Position numbers and translations under genes: made by a program. Below, piece after piece: positions 8,234 through 19,610 of a stretch of 23,349 nt of DNA; positions within the stretch are counted from its first letter, which is position 1; the number at the start of each line of letters is the position of its first letter. The DNA is from DATBHZ01 sp036557185 (GTDB taxonomy: Bacteria > Actinomycetota > Acidimicrobiia > IMCC26256 > JAENVU01), in NCBI GenBank assembly GCA_036557185.1, contig DATBHZ010000114.1, positions 1-23,349 of the forward strand, written 5' to 3'. A model generated the notes under the pieces. The model had not been told where the DNA came from, made no database searches, and was given only the letters and a program-made list of their open reading frames with translations.

Positions 8234-9427
8234 TTACGCCAAGTCGGCGGCGGCCTTGCGGAACCCCTCAGCGTCGTCGGTGCGCTCCCAGGTGAACTCG
8301 CGGTCGGGCCGGCCGAAGTGACCATACGCAGCCGTGCGCTGGTAGATCGGCCGCCTCAGGTCGAGCCGCTCGATGATGGCTGCCGGGCGCAGGTCGAACT
8401 GCTCCTGCACGAGCCCCGCGAGCTTCGCCGGGTCGATCTCGGAGGTGCCGAAGGTCTCGACCATCACCGAGACCGGGTGCGCGACGCCGATCGCATACGC
8501 CACCTGGACCTCACAACGCTTCGCAACGCCAGAGGCGACGACGTTCTTGGCGACGTGGCGCACGGCGTACGCGGCAGACCGGTCGACCTTCGTCGGGTCC
8601 TTGCCGCTGAAGGCGCCTCCGCCGTGGCGGGCCATCCCGCCGTACGTGTCCACGATGATCTTGCGGCCGGTCAGGCCACAGTCGGCGTGCGGACCGCCGA
8701 GCACGAAGTTGCCCGTCGGGTTGCACAACACCTCGAAGTCGTCGCCCGCGAACTCCTGGGGAACGAGCGGCTTGATCACGTGCTCGATCAGGTCGGGACG
8801 GATCGTGCCCTCGATGTCGACCTCGGGACCGTGCTGCGTCGAGATGAGCACGGTGGACAGACGCTTCGGGCGCCCGTCCTCGTACTGGATGGTCACCTGC
8901 GTCTTGCCGTCCGGCCGGAGGTACGGGAGGGTGCCGTCCTTGCGCACCTCGGTCAGGCGCTTCGCGAGCCGGTGCGCGAGCCAGATCGGCATCGGCATGA
9001 GGTCTTCGGTCTCGTCGCACGCGTAGCCGAACATCATTCCCTGGTCGCCGGCGCCCACCTCGTCGTAGTGGTCGCCTTCACCGGAGCGCTGCTCCATCGC
9101 CTTGTCGACGCCCATTGCGATGTCGGGCGACTGCTCGTCGATCGAGGTCATGACCCCGCACGTGTGACCGTCGAAGCCGTAGGACTCGCGGTTGTAGCCG
9201 ATCCCGTTCACGGTGTCGCGCACGACGCGTGGGATGTCGACGTACGCGTGGGTGCTGATCTCCCCCGCGACGACGATCATTCCGGTGGTGGCCATCGTTT
9301 CGCAGGCGACCCGGCTGTTCGGGTCCTCCTCGAAGATGGCGTCGAGCACTCCATCGGAGATCTGGTCGCACATCTTGTCGGGATGGCCTTCGGTGACCGA
9401 CTCCGACGTGAAGGTGAAGGAACTCAA
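8234..9427 (-). CDS. metK: S-adenosylmethionine synthetase
   Basis: This 397-residue enzyme makes S-adenosylmethionine from methionine and ATP. Recognisable blocks are ESVTEGHPDKMCDQISD near the N-terminus (catalytic His and metal-binding Asp), GAGDQGMMFGYACDE, and the P-loop-like GGGAFSGKDPTKVDRS. Length and motifs are standard. The start is a TTG at 9427 preceded by AAGGGGG; TTGA overlaps the coaBC stop by 4 nt, so translation is probably coupled. Because the gene starts inside the coaBC stop, there is no room for a separate SAM riboswitch directly upstream. Its product also supplies the methyl donor for rsmB farther down the run. Confidence 0.97.
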   Translation of the reverse strand: MSSFTFTSESVTEGHPDKMCDQISDGVLDAIFEEDPNSRVACETMATTGMIVVAGEISTHAYVDIPRVVRDTVNGIGYNRESYGFDGHTCGVMTSIDEQSPDIAMGVDKAMEQRSGEGDHYDEVGAGDQGMMFGYACDETEDLMPMPIWLAHRLAKRLTEVRKDGTLPYLRPDGKTQVTIQYEDGRPKRLSTVLISTQHGPEVDIEGTIRPDLIEHVIKPLVPQEFAGDDFEVLCNPTGNFVLGGPHADCGLTGRKIIVDTYGGMARHGGGAFSGKDPTKVDRSAAYAVRHVAKNVVASGVAKRCEVQVAYAIGVAHPVSVMVETFGTSEIDPAKLAGLVQEQFDLRPAAIIERLDLRRPIYQRTAAYGHFGRPDREFTWERTDDAEGFRKAAADLA

Positions 9428-10704
9428 CGCTGCCCCCTTGCGTGGCCCGTCCCGTGGGACGTGCGTCCGATCGGTTCGTTGAAGGTGCCGATTCTTGTCG
9501 AGATTCGGTCGAGGATCACATCCGCCAGCTCGACCTTGGTGAGCAGTGGCGTTTCCTCCGAAGTGCCCGAAGAGTCAAGCAGGATCGCCCGATTCGTGTC
9601 GACCTCGAAACCCGCGTCGGGAGCGCTGACATCGTTCGCGACGATGAGGTCGAGGCGCTTGGCCTCCAGCTTCTCGGCGGCGCGCTCCGCGATGTGCTCG
9701 GTCTCGGCGGCGAACCCCACGAGCACCTGCCCGGCCTTGCGCGCGCCGAGCGCGGCGAGGATGTCGGCCGTCGGCTCGAGCACCACCTCGGGGATGCCGT
9801 CCTGCTTCTTGAGCTTCTCCGCCGAGACCGCCTTGGGCCGGAAGTCCGCCACCGCCGCGGCCATGATCACGACGTCGACGCGGTCGAAACGCTCGAGCAC
9901 GGCGTCGTGCATCTGCTCGGCCGACTCGACGTGGACGACGTCGATCGAGGCGGGCGCCGGACGCTGCTGTGTGGTGACGAGCGTGACGGCGGCTCCGCGC
10001 CGTGACGCGGCCTGCGCGACCGCATAGCCCATCTTCCCGGAGGAGCGGTTGCCGACGAACCGGACCGGGTCGATGGCCTCGCGTGTCCCGCCCGCGGTCA
10101 CGAGCGCACGCACTCCGGCGAGGTCGTGCCCTTCGGCCAGCACAGCGGCAGCGGCCGTGACGATCCGCTCGGGCTCCGCGAGCCTGCCTGCACCGACGTC
10201 CCCCCCGGCGAGGCGTCCGTGCTCAGGTTCGAGGACGCGTACGCCGCGGCGGCGGAGCGTCGCGATGTTGTCGAGCACCGCCGGGTGCTCCCACATCTCG
10301 GTGTGCATCGCCGGACAGACGAGCACCGGCGCACGCGTCGCGAGCAGCGTTGCGGAGAGCAGATCGTCGGAGAGACCCACTGCGTACTTCGCGAGCACAC
10401 GCGCCGTCGCCGGAGCGACGACGATCAGATCCGCGGACCGGCCGAGGCGCGTGTGCGGGATCGGCTCGCCGGGCTGCGCGCCGGGCTCGTCCTCGAAGAG
10501 CGCGGTGCGCGCCGGCTCGGATGCCAGCGCGGAGAACGTCAGCGCGCCGACGAAGCGCGTCGCGTCCTTCGTGAGCACGGGCATGACGTAGGCGCCGGCG
10601 TCGACCAGGCGACGGCACACCTCGACGGCCTTGTACGCCGCGATGCCCCCCGCCACACCGAGGACGATCCTGCGCCCTTGGAGGACGGCTGCCTCGTCGA
10701 CCAT
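9424..10704 (-). CDS. coaBC: Bifunctional CoaBC (phosphopantothenoylcysteine synthetase/decarboxylase)
   Basis: This 426-residue fusion carries out two consecutive steps of coenzyme A synthesis. Residues 1 to about 190 are the FMN-dependent decarboxylase CoaC (GVAGGIAAYKA at the start, catalytic His in IPHTRL, VAPATA). From about 195 the synthetase CoaB follows (VTAGGTREAIDPVRFVGNRSSGKMG and the lysine-rich KLKK loop). The usual PxMNxxMW motif reads PAMHTEMW and the flap reads AGGDVGAGRL without the cysteine seen in E. coli; both variants are, to my knowledge, usual in actinobacteria. The ATG at 10704 lies 18 nt after rpoZ, and the stop overlaps metK by 4 nt. Confidence 0.96.
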   Translation of the reverse strand: MVDEAAVLQGRRIVLGVAGGIAAYKAVEVCRRLVDAGAYVMPVLTKDATRFVGALTFSALASEPARTALFEDEPGAQPGEPIPHTRLGRSADLIVVAPATARVLAKYAVGLSDDLLSATLLATRAPVLVCPAMHTEMWEHPAVLDNIATLRRRGVRVLEPEHGRLAGGDVGAGRLAEPERIVTAAAAVLAEGHDLAGVRALVTAGGTREAIDPVRFVGNRSSGKMGYAVAQAASRRGAAVTLVTTQQRPAPASIDVVHVESAEQMHDAVLERFDRVDVVIMAAAVADFRPKAVSAEKLKKQDGIPEVVLEPTADILAALGARKAGQVLVGFAAETEHIAERAAEKLEAKRLDLIVANDVSAPDAGFEVDTNRAILLDSSGTSEETPLLTKVELADVILDRISTRIGTFNEPIGRTSHGTGHARGQR

Positions 10705-10722
10705 CGAACGCGGCCTGGAGAG

Positions 10723-11061
10723 CTACCCGGCGTCGGTCGGCTCGGAGAGGTCGTTCGCCTCGTCCGTGACGGCAGCCAGGAGCGCGGCCTCGCCGTCCTC
10801 CGCCTCAGGCTCGGCCGGCAGGTCGGCCTTGACGATCTTGCCCGCCTCGATCTCCTCGAGCGCGATCGACAACGGCTTGCGAGACACTGAGGTCACCTGC
10901 GGGGGCACGATCTTCCCGAGACCCTCACCGAGCTGGTTGTAGTAGTCGTTGATCTCGCGGGCACGGCGCGCCGCGAGCGTCACCAGCGTGAACTTCGAGT
11001 CCTCACGCGCGAGGAGAGTCTCGATGCGGGGGTCCGTCAGCGAAGCGCGACGTTCGGCCAT
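10723..11061 (-). CDS. rpoZ: RNA polymerase omega subunit
   Basis: This 112-residue protein is the omega subunit that helps assemble RNA polymerase by clamping beta-prime. The core reads DPRIETLLAREDSKFTLVTLAARRAREIN, the conserved omega helix region, followed by VTSVSRKPLSIALEEIEAGKI. An acidic, Ala-rich tail ends the protein, as is common in actinobacteria. I chose the ATG at 11061, which has GGAG 8 nt upstream; a GTG at 11088 in the same frame would add nine unconserved residues. The gmk-rpoZ-coaBC order is conserved across many bacteria and supports the call. Confidence 0.93.
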   Translation of the reverse strand: MAERRASLTDPRIETLLAREDSKFTLVTLAARRAREINDYYNQLGEGLGKIVPPQVTSVSRKPLSIALEEIEAGKIVKADLPAEPEAEDGEAALLAAVTDEANDLSEPTDAG

Positions 11062-11133
11062 GTGTGGTGCTCCAAGCTCGTAAGGCACGGTTGCGAGGCA
11101 CCCCGGCCGGCCATGAGCGGCAACGAACGGCGA

Positions 11134-11691
11134 TCACCCCGAGCGATGGGCTTCAAGGATAGCAGCGACCTCCGCAACAGCCGTGTCGATGTCGTCGTTG
11201 ACGACGACGGCGTCGAAACGGTCGGCCTGGGCCTCCTCGGCGTCCGCGTTCGCCAGCCGCGCCTCGATCTGCGCCTCGTCGTCGGTGCCGCGTGCGCGCA
11301 GCCGCTGCTCCTGCACGGCTCGGCTCGGCGCCTCGAGGAAGACGAGGACGGCGTCGGGCCGGGCGGCCCGCACGGCGTGCGCGCCCTGCACGTCGACCTC
11401 GAGGAGGACGTCGCGGCCGGCCGCGAGGGCCTCCTCGACGGGTGCGCGGAGCGTTCCCTTGAGCTGGCCGTAGACGTCGAAGCTCTCGAGAAAGCCCCCC
11501 TCGCGGCGGAGCTGCTCGAAGGCGTCACGGGTCATGAACCGGTAGTCGACGCCGTCGACCTCGCCGGCCCGTGCCGGCCGCGACGTCGCGGAGACGGACC
11601 AGACCAGGTTCGGCTCGCGCTCGAGGAGCCGCCTTCCGACGGTGCCCTTGCCGACGCCCGACGGGCCGGTGAGGACGAGCAGTACTGCCAG
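11134..11691 (-). CDS. gmk: Guanylate kinase with a probable CTG start
   Basis: GMP kinase phosphorylates GMP to GDP. From the proposed CTG at 11691 the protein has 185 residues: P-loop GPSGVGKG at 9-16, the GMP-binding stretch SATSRPARAGEVDGVDYRF, ESFDVYGQLKGTL, and LEVDVQGAHAVR. The reading frame is unusual. The mihF stop TAG (11701-11703) is in frame just upstream, and no ATG, GTG or TTG occurs between it and the ATG at 11535, which lies after the P-loop at residue 53. The CTG at 11691 has AGGAA (11698-11702) 6 nt ahead and gives a family-like N-terminus, so it is the best start. A start at 11535 would delete the ATP site. Confidence 0.9.
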   Translation of the reverse strand: MAVLLVLTGPSGVGKGTVGRRLLEREPNLVWSVSATSRPARAGEVDGVDYRFMTRDAFEQLRREGGFLESFDVYGQLKGTLRAPVEEALAAGRDVLLEVDVQGAHAVRAARPDAVLVFLEAPSRAVQEQRLRARGTDDEAQIEARLANADAEEAQADRFDAVVVNDDIDTAVAEVAAILEAHRSG

Positions 11692-11700
11692 CGCCGGTTC

Positions 11701-12027
11701 CTAGTGCTTGCCGTTGGCGAACGCGTCGAGCAGTGCCGCGCGTTGCTTCGCGCCGAGTCCGCGCAGGCGCCGGCTCTCGCTGATCTCGAGCTCCTCCATC
11801 AGCCGGCGCGCACGCACCTTGCCGACACCCGGCATTGACTCGAGAACGCTCACGACTTTGAGCTTCGCAAGCATCTCGTCGGCGTCGCTCTGCTCGAACA
11901 GCTCGCGCAACGTCAAGCGATTCAGCTTCAACCTCGCTTTGACGTCTGCACGCGCGCGTCGCGCCTCGGCAGCCTTCTCCAGAGCTGCCTGACGTTGCTC
12001 CGGTGTGAGCGACGGCGGGAGCGGCAT
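11701..12027 (-). CDS. mihF: Actinobacterial integration host factor (mIHF)
   Basis: This 108-residue nucleoid-associated protein binds DNA non-specifically through a helix-two-turn-helix fold and is restricted to actinobacteria, where it is essential in mycobacteria and is the cofactor for phage L5 integrase. The C-terminal block ESMPGVGKVRARRLMEELEI followed by SESRRLRGLGAKQRAALLDAF is the family signature. The N-terminal helix (PSLTPEQRQAALEKAAEARRARADVKARLK) is basic and alanine-rich as expected. The ATG at 12027 has GGAGG 10 nt upstream. A promoter-like site lies about 90 bases upstream, making this the first gene of its run, and its stop directly precedes gmk. Confidence 0.94.
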   Translation of the reverse strand: MPLPPSLTPEQRQAALEKAAEARRARADVKARLKLNRLTLRELFEQSDADEMLAKLKVVSVLESMPGVGKVRARRLMEELEISESRRLRGLGAKQRAALLDAFANGKH

Positions 12028-12117
12028 GAGCGGACGACCTCCATGACGGTGAAGCCTGAGACGATGAACCCGCACGATGCACGGGCCTCGGCGACCTGCG
12101 ACGCCGCAGAGGCGCTG

Positions 12118-12146
12118 AGTATATGCAGACGCTCGGACATCTTCAC
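12118..12146 (-). promoter_or_regulatory. Candidate promoter of the mihF-gmk-rpoZ run
   Basis: On the minus strand a good -10 hexamer TATACT (12118-12123) is preceded after 17 bases by GTGAAG (12141-12146), a weak -35. Transcription would begin near 12110, leaving a leader of about 80 bases before mihF. It is one of the few near-consensus -10 boxes in the gene gaps of this GC-rich window and lies in the 191-base gap after pyrF. Assignment is by pattern only. Confidence 0.45.
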
Positions 12147-12151
12147 CGGTC

Positions 12152-12202
12152 GAGCAACCGCGGACCGTTGCCGAACACGGAGGGAAGTCGCGCGGGTTGC
12201 TC
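12152..12202. repeat. Inverted repeat between pyrF and mihF, possible terminator
   Basis: GAGCAACCGCG (12152-12162) and CGCGGGTTGCTC (12191-12202) are reverse complements except for one bulged base. Inside them CCGT and ACGG can form a small second stem. The element starts 17 bases past the pyrF stop and ends just before the mihF promoter-like site. Its place suggests the end of the pyr transcript. There is no U-tract and the loop is long, so a classical intrinsic terminator is not certain. Confidence 0.35.
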
Positions 12203-12218
12203 TCGGCGCCTCAGTGCG

Positions 12219-12926
12219 CTAGAGACACGCGGCGACATCACGCGCGACCTGGGCCGCTGCCTCCGCGGGGTCGGGCGCAGCCGTGACAGCGCGCGCGATG
12301 ACCATCCAGGTTGCGCCCGCCGCCGTCGCGCCGCTCGGCGTCGCGACACGCGCTTGGTCGTTCGCCGCGCCGCCTGGAAGACGGATGCCGGGAACCATCG
12401 TGCGCATTCCCGCTGCGGTCGCCTTGCCGATCTCGTCACCACTGCACACGACACCGTCGCATGCAGCTTCGCTCGCCCACGCGAGGCGCTCGTCGAACGC
12501 GTGTGTATCCCGCTCCGACGTGAGGACAGTGACCGCGAGCGTCACCGGCGGCTCGCGTCCGACATCGGCGGCACCCGCACGCGCTCCGTCGACGAACGCC
12601 CGGAGCATCGCGGTTCCGCCGGCCGCGTGGGCGTTCATGAAGTCGACCCCGTGGCGCGCGTGCGCCCGGGCCGCTCGTTCGACCGTGTTCGGGATGTCGT
12701 GGAGCTTCAGGTCGCAGAACACCCGGAACCCGAGCTCGTGCATGCGATCGAAGGCCTTCGGACCGGCCTCGGCGTACAGCTCGTGGCCGACCTTGACCGT
12801 CGCGAACCACGGCGAGACCGCACTCGCCATCGCCTCGGCGGCGCTCAGATCGCCGACGTCGAGCCCGAGGACGAGGCGCTCCCGGACCCGTTCGTCGACG
12901 GCTGCTCCGGTGGTGGGGCTCGTCAT
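12219..12926 (-). CDS. pyrF: Orotidine 5'-phosphate decarboxylase
   Basis: This 235-residue TIM-barrel enzyme catalyses the last step of UMP synthesis, decarboxylating OMP. The active-site signature FCDLKLHDIPNTV supplies Asp72, Lys74 and Asp77; Lys45 in ATVKVGHELY completes the Lys-Asp-Lys-Asp array. The phosphate-binding end has VPGIRLPGG and IARAVTAAPDP. It is the group I type, unlike the longer group II form found in mycobacteria. The ATG at 12926 has GGAGG 4 nt upstream and its ATGA overlaps the pyrD stop. It is the last gene of the pyr operon. No pyrE (orotate phosphoribosyltransferase) is present, so that step must be encoded elsewhere. Confidence 0.96.
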   Translation of the reverse strand: MTSPTTGAAVDERVRERLVLGLDVGDLSAAEAMASAVSPWFATVKVGHELYAEAGPKAFDRMHELGFRVFCDLKLHDIPNTVERAARAHARHGVDFMNAHAAGGTAMLRAFVDGARAGAADVGREPPVTLAVTVLTSERDTHAFDERLAWASEAACDGVVCSGDEIGKATAAGMRTMVPGIRLPGGAANDQARVATPSGATAAGATWMVIARAVTAAPDPAEAAAQVARDVAACL

Positions 12927-13870
12927 CGCTCCTCCAGTGCTCCGACGAGATCACGCACACGCGCGACGCCGTGCTCCGCGCACCAGCGCGCCATCTCGTC
13001 TCGTATGTGCAGGGCCGCGCGGGGATCGCGGAACGTTGCCGTGCCGACGCCGACAGCCGAAGCACCCGCGAGCATCATCTCGATCGCGTCAACGCCGTGC
13101 ATGACGCCTCCTGTGCCGATCACCGGGGCGTCCGGGAATGCGCCGGTGACGTCGTGCACGGCACGCAGCGCGACCGCTTTCACCGGCGGACCGGAGAGAC
13201 CTCCCCCGCCTGCGCCGAGCACCGGGCGACGCGTCTCGGCGTCGATTCCGAACCCGAGCACGGTGTTCACGAGCGTGAGCCCGGTCGCGCCTGCGTCGAG
13301 CGCGGCACCTGCGATGTCGACGAGCTCGTACGTGTTGGGAGAGAGCTTTGCGAAGACCGGGAGCCCCGTACCGGCAGCGAGCACGGCCTCCACTGCTTCG
13401 CGTGTCGCGATGGCAGAGTGCGCGAACATCCGCTTCCCGTCCTCGAGGTTCGGGCAGCTGACGTTCACCTCGATAGCGACGAGGTGCGCGCTCGCGCCGA
13501 GGAGCATCTTCGCCCCACGAGCGAACTCGTCGACCGTCCGGCCCCACACCGAGCCGATCACACGCGCTCCGGACGCGACGAGTCCCGGGAGCTCGTGCTC
13601 GACCCAGTGCTCGATCCCCGGCCCCTGCAGCCCGACCGAGTTGAGCATCCCGCCCCCCGACGTTGCGTGGAGGCGCGGTGCGGGATTGCCCGGCCACGGC
13701 TCGGCGTGCAGGGACTTCACGGTCACAGCGCCCAGCTCGGCCGCCGAGCCGATCCGGGCCACCTCGTCCCCGTGCCCGAACGTCCCCGACGCCGCGATGA
13801 TCGGATTCGGCAGCGCGATCGGCCCGAGCGCGGTGCTCAGATCGACGCGGACGGCCGAGCGGCGGGGCAT
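12923..13870 (-). CDS. pyrD: Dihydroorotate dehydrogenase, class 1B-like
   Basis: This 315-residue flavoprotein oxidises dihydroorotate to orotate. Conserved parts include NPIIAASGTFGHGDE, GNPAPRLH, GGMLNSVGLQGPG, and EVNVSCPN with Cys139. A cysteine base marks class 1 enzymes; class 2 uses serine. The early segments resemble the class 1B catalytic subunit, which is cytosolic and passes electrons to NAD through the PyrK iron-sulfur flavoprotein. There is no membrane-anchoring N-terminal extension. The ATG at 13870 directly abuts the carB stop and the end overlaps pyrF by 4 nt. PyrK, normally encoded next to class 1B pyrD, is missing from this otherwise complete operon. Confidence 0.94.
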   Translation of the reverse strand: MPRRSAVRVDLSTALGPIALPNPIIAASGTFGHGDEVARIGSAAELGAVTVKSLHAEPWPGNPAPRLHATSGGGMLNSVGLQGPGIEHWVEHELPGLVASGARVIGSVWGRTVDEFARGAKMLLGASAHLVAIEVNVSCPNLEDGKRMFAHSAIATREAVEAVLAAGTGLPVFAKLSPNTYELVDIAGAALDAGATGLTLVNTVLGFGIDAETRRPVLGAGGGGLSGPPVKAVALRAVHDVTGAFPDAPVIGTGGVMHGVDAIEMMLAGASAVGVGTATFRDPRAALHIRDEMARWCAEHGVARVRDLVGALEER

Positions 13871-17184
<3,314 letters not shown>

Positions 17185-17185
<1 letters not shown>

Positions 17186-18306
17186 TACCGGCTCCCGGAC
17201 ATCAGCTCGACGAACTCCGAGAAGAGATAGGACGCCTCGCGCGGCCCCGGCGCGGCCTCCGGATGGTGCTGCACCGAGAACACCGGCTCGTCGCGCAGGC
17301 GAAGCCCCTCGCAGACCCCGTCGTTCAGATTGACGTGTGTGATCTCGACGCCGCGGTCGAGCGAGCCGGCATCTACCGCGTAGTTGTGGTTCTGACTCGT
17401 GATCTCCACGCGACCCGTTGCCTCGTGCCGCACGGGATGGTTCGCACCGTGGTGCCCGAACGGCAGCTTGAAGGTGGTGCCTCCGAGCGCGTTGCCGAGG
17501 ATCTGGTGACCGAGGCAGATGCCGAACAGGGGGACCCCCGAGCCGACGAGCGCGCGCACGGTCTCCGGTGCACCGGCAACCGCCGCGGGGTCGCCCGGGC
17601 CGTTCGACAGGAAGATGCCATCGGGCGATCGGTCGAGCACCTCGGCGGCGGTCGTCGATGCGGGGACGACGTCGACGGTGCACCCTCGGCTCGCCAAGCT
17701 CCGAAGGATCGTGCGCTTGATGCCGAAGTCGAAGGCGACGACATGGTACGGCGCGTCGGGATCGCCGAACTGGTACGGGCTGTCGGTGGTCACGCTCCCG
17801 GCGAGGTCGACACCATCCGTGGGCCGCGCGGTCTCGGCTGCGGCACGCACCGCGCTCTCGTCGGCACCGAACGCACCGGGTATCGCCCCTCGCTCGCGGA
17901 GATGCCGCGTCAGTCGCCGCGTGTCGATGCCCGCGATGAGCGGGACGCTGCGCGCGGCGAGGAACACGCCGAGCTCCTCGGTGGAGCGCCAGTTGCTGGA
18001 GCGCCTCGCAAGATCGCGCACGATCACGCCGCCGCAGAACGGCCGGCGACTCTCGTTGTCGTCGTCGTTCGTGCCGTAGTTGCCGATGTGCGGATAGGTG
18101 AACGTGATGAGCTGCCCTGCGTACGACGGGTCCGTGATGATCTCCTGGTAACCGCACAACGCGGTGTTGAACACCACTTCTCCGGTCGCTACGGGCTGCG
18201 CTCCTGCTACGCCCTCCGCTCCGCCTTCCCCGGCGGCGAGGGCGCCGCTGAGCATCTCGCCCTCGAAGGTCTCGCCGTCGGCCAGGACGAGGATCCCGTC
18301 GGTCAT
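17185..18306 (-). CDS. carA: Carbamoyl-phosphate synthase small subunit
   Basis: This 373-residue glutaminase subunit hydrolyses glutamine and feeds ammonia to CarB. The N-terminal domain contains VVFNTALCGYQEIITDPSYAG and PHIGNYGTN. The class I amidotransferase domain follows, with FLSNGPGDP, the nucleophile Cys264 in GICLGHQILG, and His348 with Glu350 in QHHPEAAPGP, so the triad is complete. An Ala/Gly-rich stretch around residues 22-42 is longer than usual and probably forms a loop. The ATG at 18306 has GGGAG upstream and its ATGA overlaps the pyrC stop by 4 nt. CarA and CarB are encoded in one coupled pair inside the pyr operon, so arginine synthesis must share this enzyme. Confidence 0.96.
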
Positions 18307-19610
18307 CGGCGCAGCTCCCCGTGCACGACGGTGGGCTCTCCACGCAGCACCGTGTGACGGACCCTGCCCGTCAGCTTCCATCCCGCGAACGGCGTGTTGC
18401 GCGACTTGCTGGCGAGCCGGTCCGGGTCGACGACCCAGGTCGCGGCAGGATCGACGACGCAGAGGTTGGCCGGGTTGCCCGCGGCGATGGGGAGGCCGTG
18501 TCCGAGCGCGTCGAGGCCTGCGATGCGAGCCGGCTTCCACGACATCACGCCGAGCACCGCGTCGAGCGGCATCAGACCCGTCTCGACGAGCTTCGTGACG
18601 GCAACCCCGAGGGCCGTCTCCACGCCGAGCATCCCAGGGGGTGCTTCCTCGAACGTGCGCTCCTTCGTCTCGGGAGCGTGGGGCGCGTGGTCCGTCGCGA
18701 TCGCGTCGATCGTGCCGTTGACCAGGCCGGCGGTGATCGCCTCCACGTCGGCACCCGTGCGCAACGGCGGGTTCATCTTGAACACCGGGTCGAAGGATGC
18801 GCACTCGGCGTCGGTCAGGCTGAAGTGCTGCGGTGAGGCCTCGGCCGTGACGGCGACACCGCGGCGCTTCGCCGATCGCACGAGCTCGGTCGCCGCCGCG
18901 GTCGACATGTGCAGCACGTGGTAGCGGCCGCCGGTCAGCTCGGCGAGCGCGAGGTCGCGTGCGACGATCGTCGACTCCGCCTCCGCGGGCCGGCCGGGAA
19001 TGCCGAGCTTCGCCGACCACTCCCCCTCGTGCATGTGCCCGCCCGCGACGAGGTCGGGATCCTCTGCATGCTGGCTGATGACAGCGCCCGGCAACGCGCG
19101 CGCGTACTCGAACGCGCGGCGCATCACGTTTGCGTCGCCCACACAGTCGCCGTCGTCGGTGAACACGCGCACGCCGAGGTCGTACAGCTCACCGAGCGGT
19201 GCGAGGCGCTCGCCTCGCCGGCCTTGCGTGATGCACCCGGCGACCGTCACGAGACAGGCGGCCGCGCGGCCCTGCTCGAGCACGGCCTGCACGACCTTGG
19301 CATCGTCGAGCGGCGGATCGGTGTTCGGCATCGCGACGACGGCGGTGAAGCCTCCGCGCGCCGCGGCGCGCGCGCCGCTCTCGATCGTCTCGGCCTCCTC
19401 GCGCCCCGGCTCGCGGAAGTGCACCTGGATGTCGACCAGGCCGGGAGCGACGACACACCCCTCCGCGTCGAGCACCTCGGCACCGGCAGGCGCTGCGAGA
19501 CCTTCGGCAACTTCGCTGATCACGCCGCCGCGCACGAGCACGTCGGCAGTGCGCTCGCCCGTCTCGTCGACGACGCGGCCACCGCGCACGAGGAGCTGGT
19601 TCTCAGGCAA
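18303..19610 (-). CDS. pyrC: Dihydroorotase (type I) with a variant metal motif
   Basis: This 435-residue amidohydrolase cyclises carbamoyl aspartate to dihydroorotate. Family features include FREPGREEAETIESG, MPNTDPP, the metal ligand histidine in ISQHAED, HVLHMSTA, the catalytic aspartate in ATDHAPH, and GMLGVETALG near the end. One position is unusual: the HxH motif that opens the metal site reads QVH, with Gln62 (codon CAG, 19425-19427) in place of the first histidine while His64 remains. I recall the same QVHFREPG form in some alphaproteobacterial homologues, so it may be a natural variant. The start is a TTG at 19610 with GGAGG 5 nt upstream, overlapping pyrB by 8 nt. Confidence 0.92.
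   Translation of the reverse strand: MPENQLLVRGGRVVDETGERTADVLVRGGVISEVAEGLAAPAGAEVLDAEGCVVAPGLVDIQVHFREPGREEAETIESGARAAARGGFTAVVAMPNTDPPLDDAKVVQAVLEQGRAAACLVTVAGCITQGRRGERLAPLGELYDLGVRVFTDDGDCVGDANVMRRAFEYARALPGAVISQHAEDPDLVAGGHMHEGEWSAKLGIPGRPAEAESTIVARDLALAELTGGRYHVLHMSTAAATELVRSAKRRGVAVTAEASPQHFSLTDAECASFDPVFKMNPPLRTGADVEAITAGLVNGTIDAIATDHAPHAPETKERTFEEAPPGMLGVETALGVAVTKLVETGLMPLDAVLGVMSWKPARIAGLDALGHGLPIAAGNPANLCVVDPAATWVVDPDRLASKSRNTPFAGWKLTGRVRHTVLRGEPTVVHGELRR

Noticed and set aside
9424..9500. A SAM riboswitch ahead of metK
   Set aside because: metK starts within the coaBC stop codon, so the upstream sequence is coding and shows no SAM aptamer motif.
11928..12146. A small gene or leader peptide ahead of mihF in another frame
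   Set aside because: It would start upstream of the likely promoter -10, overlaps mihF and has no recognisable sequence.
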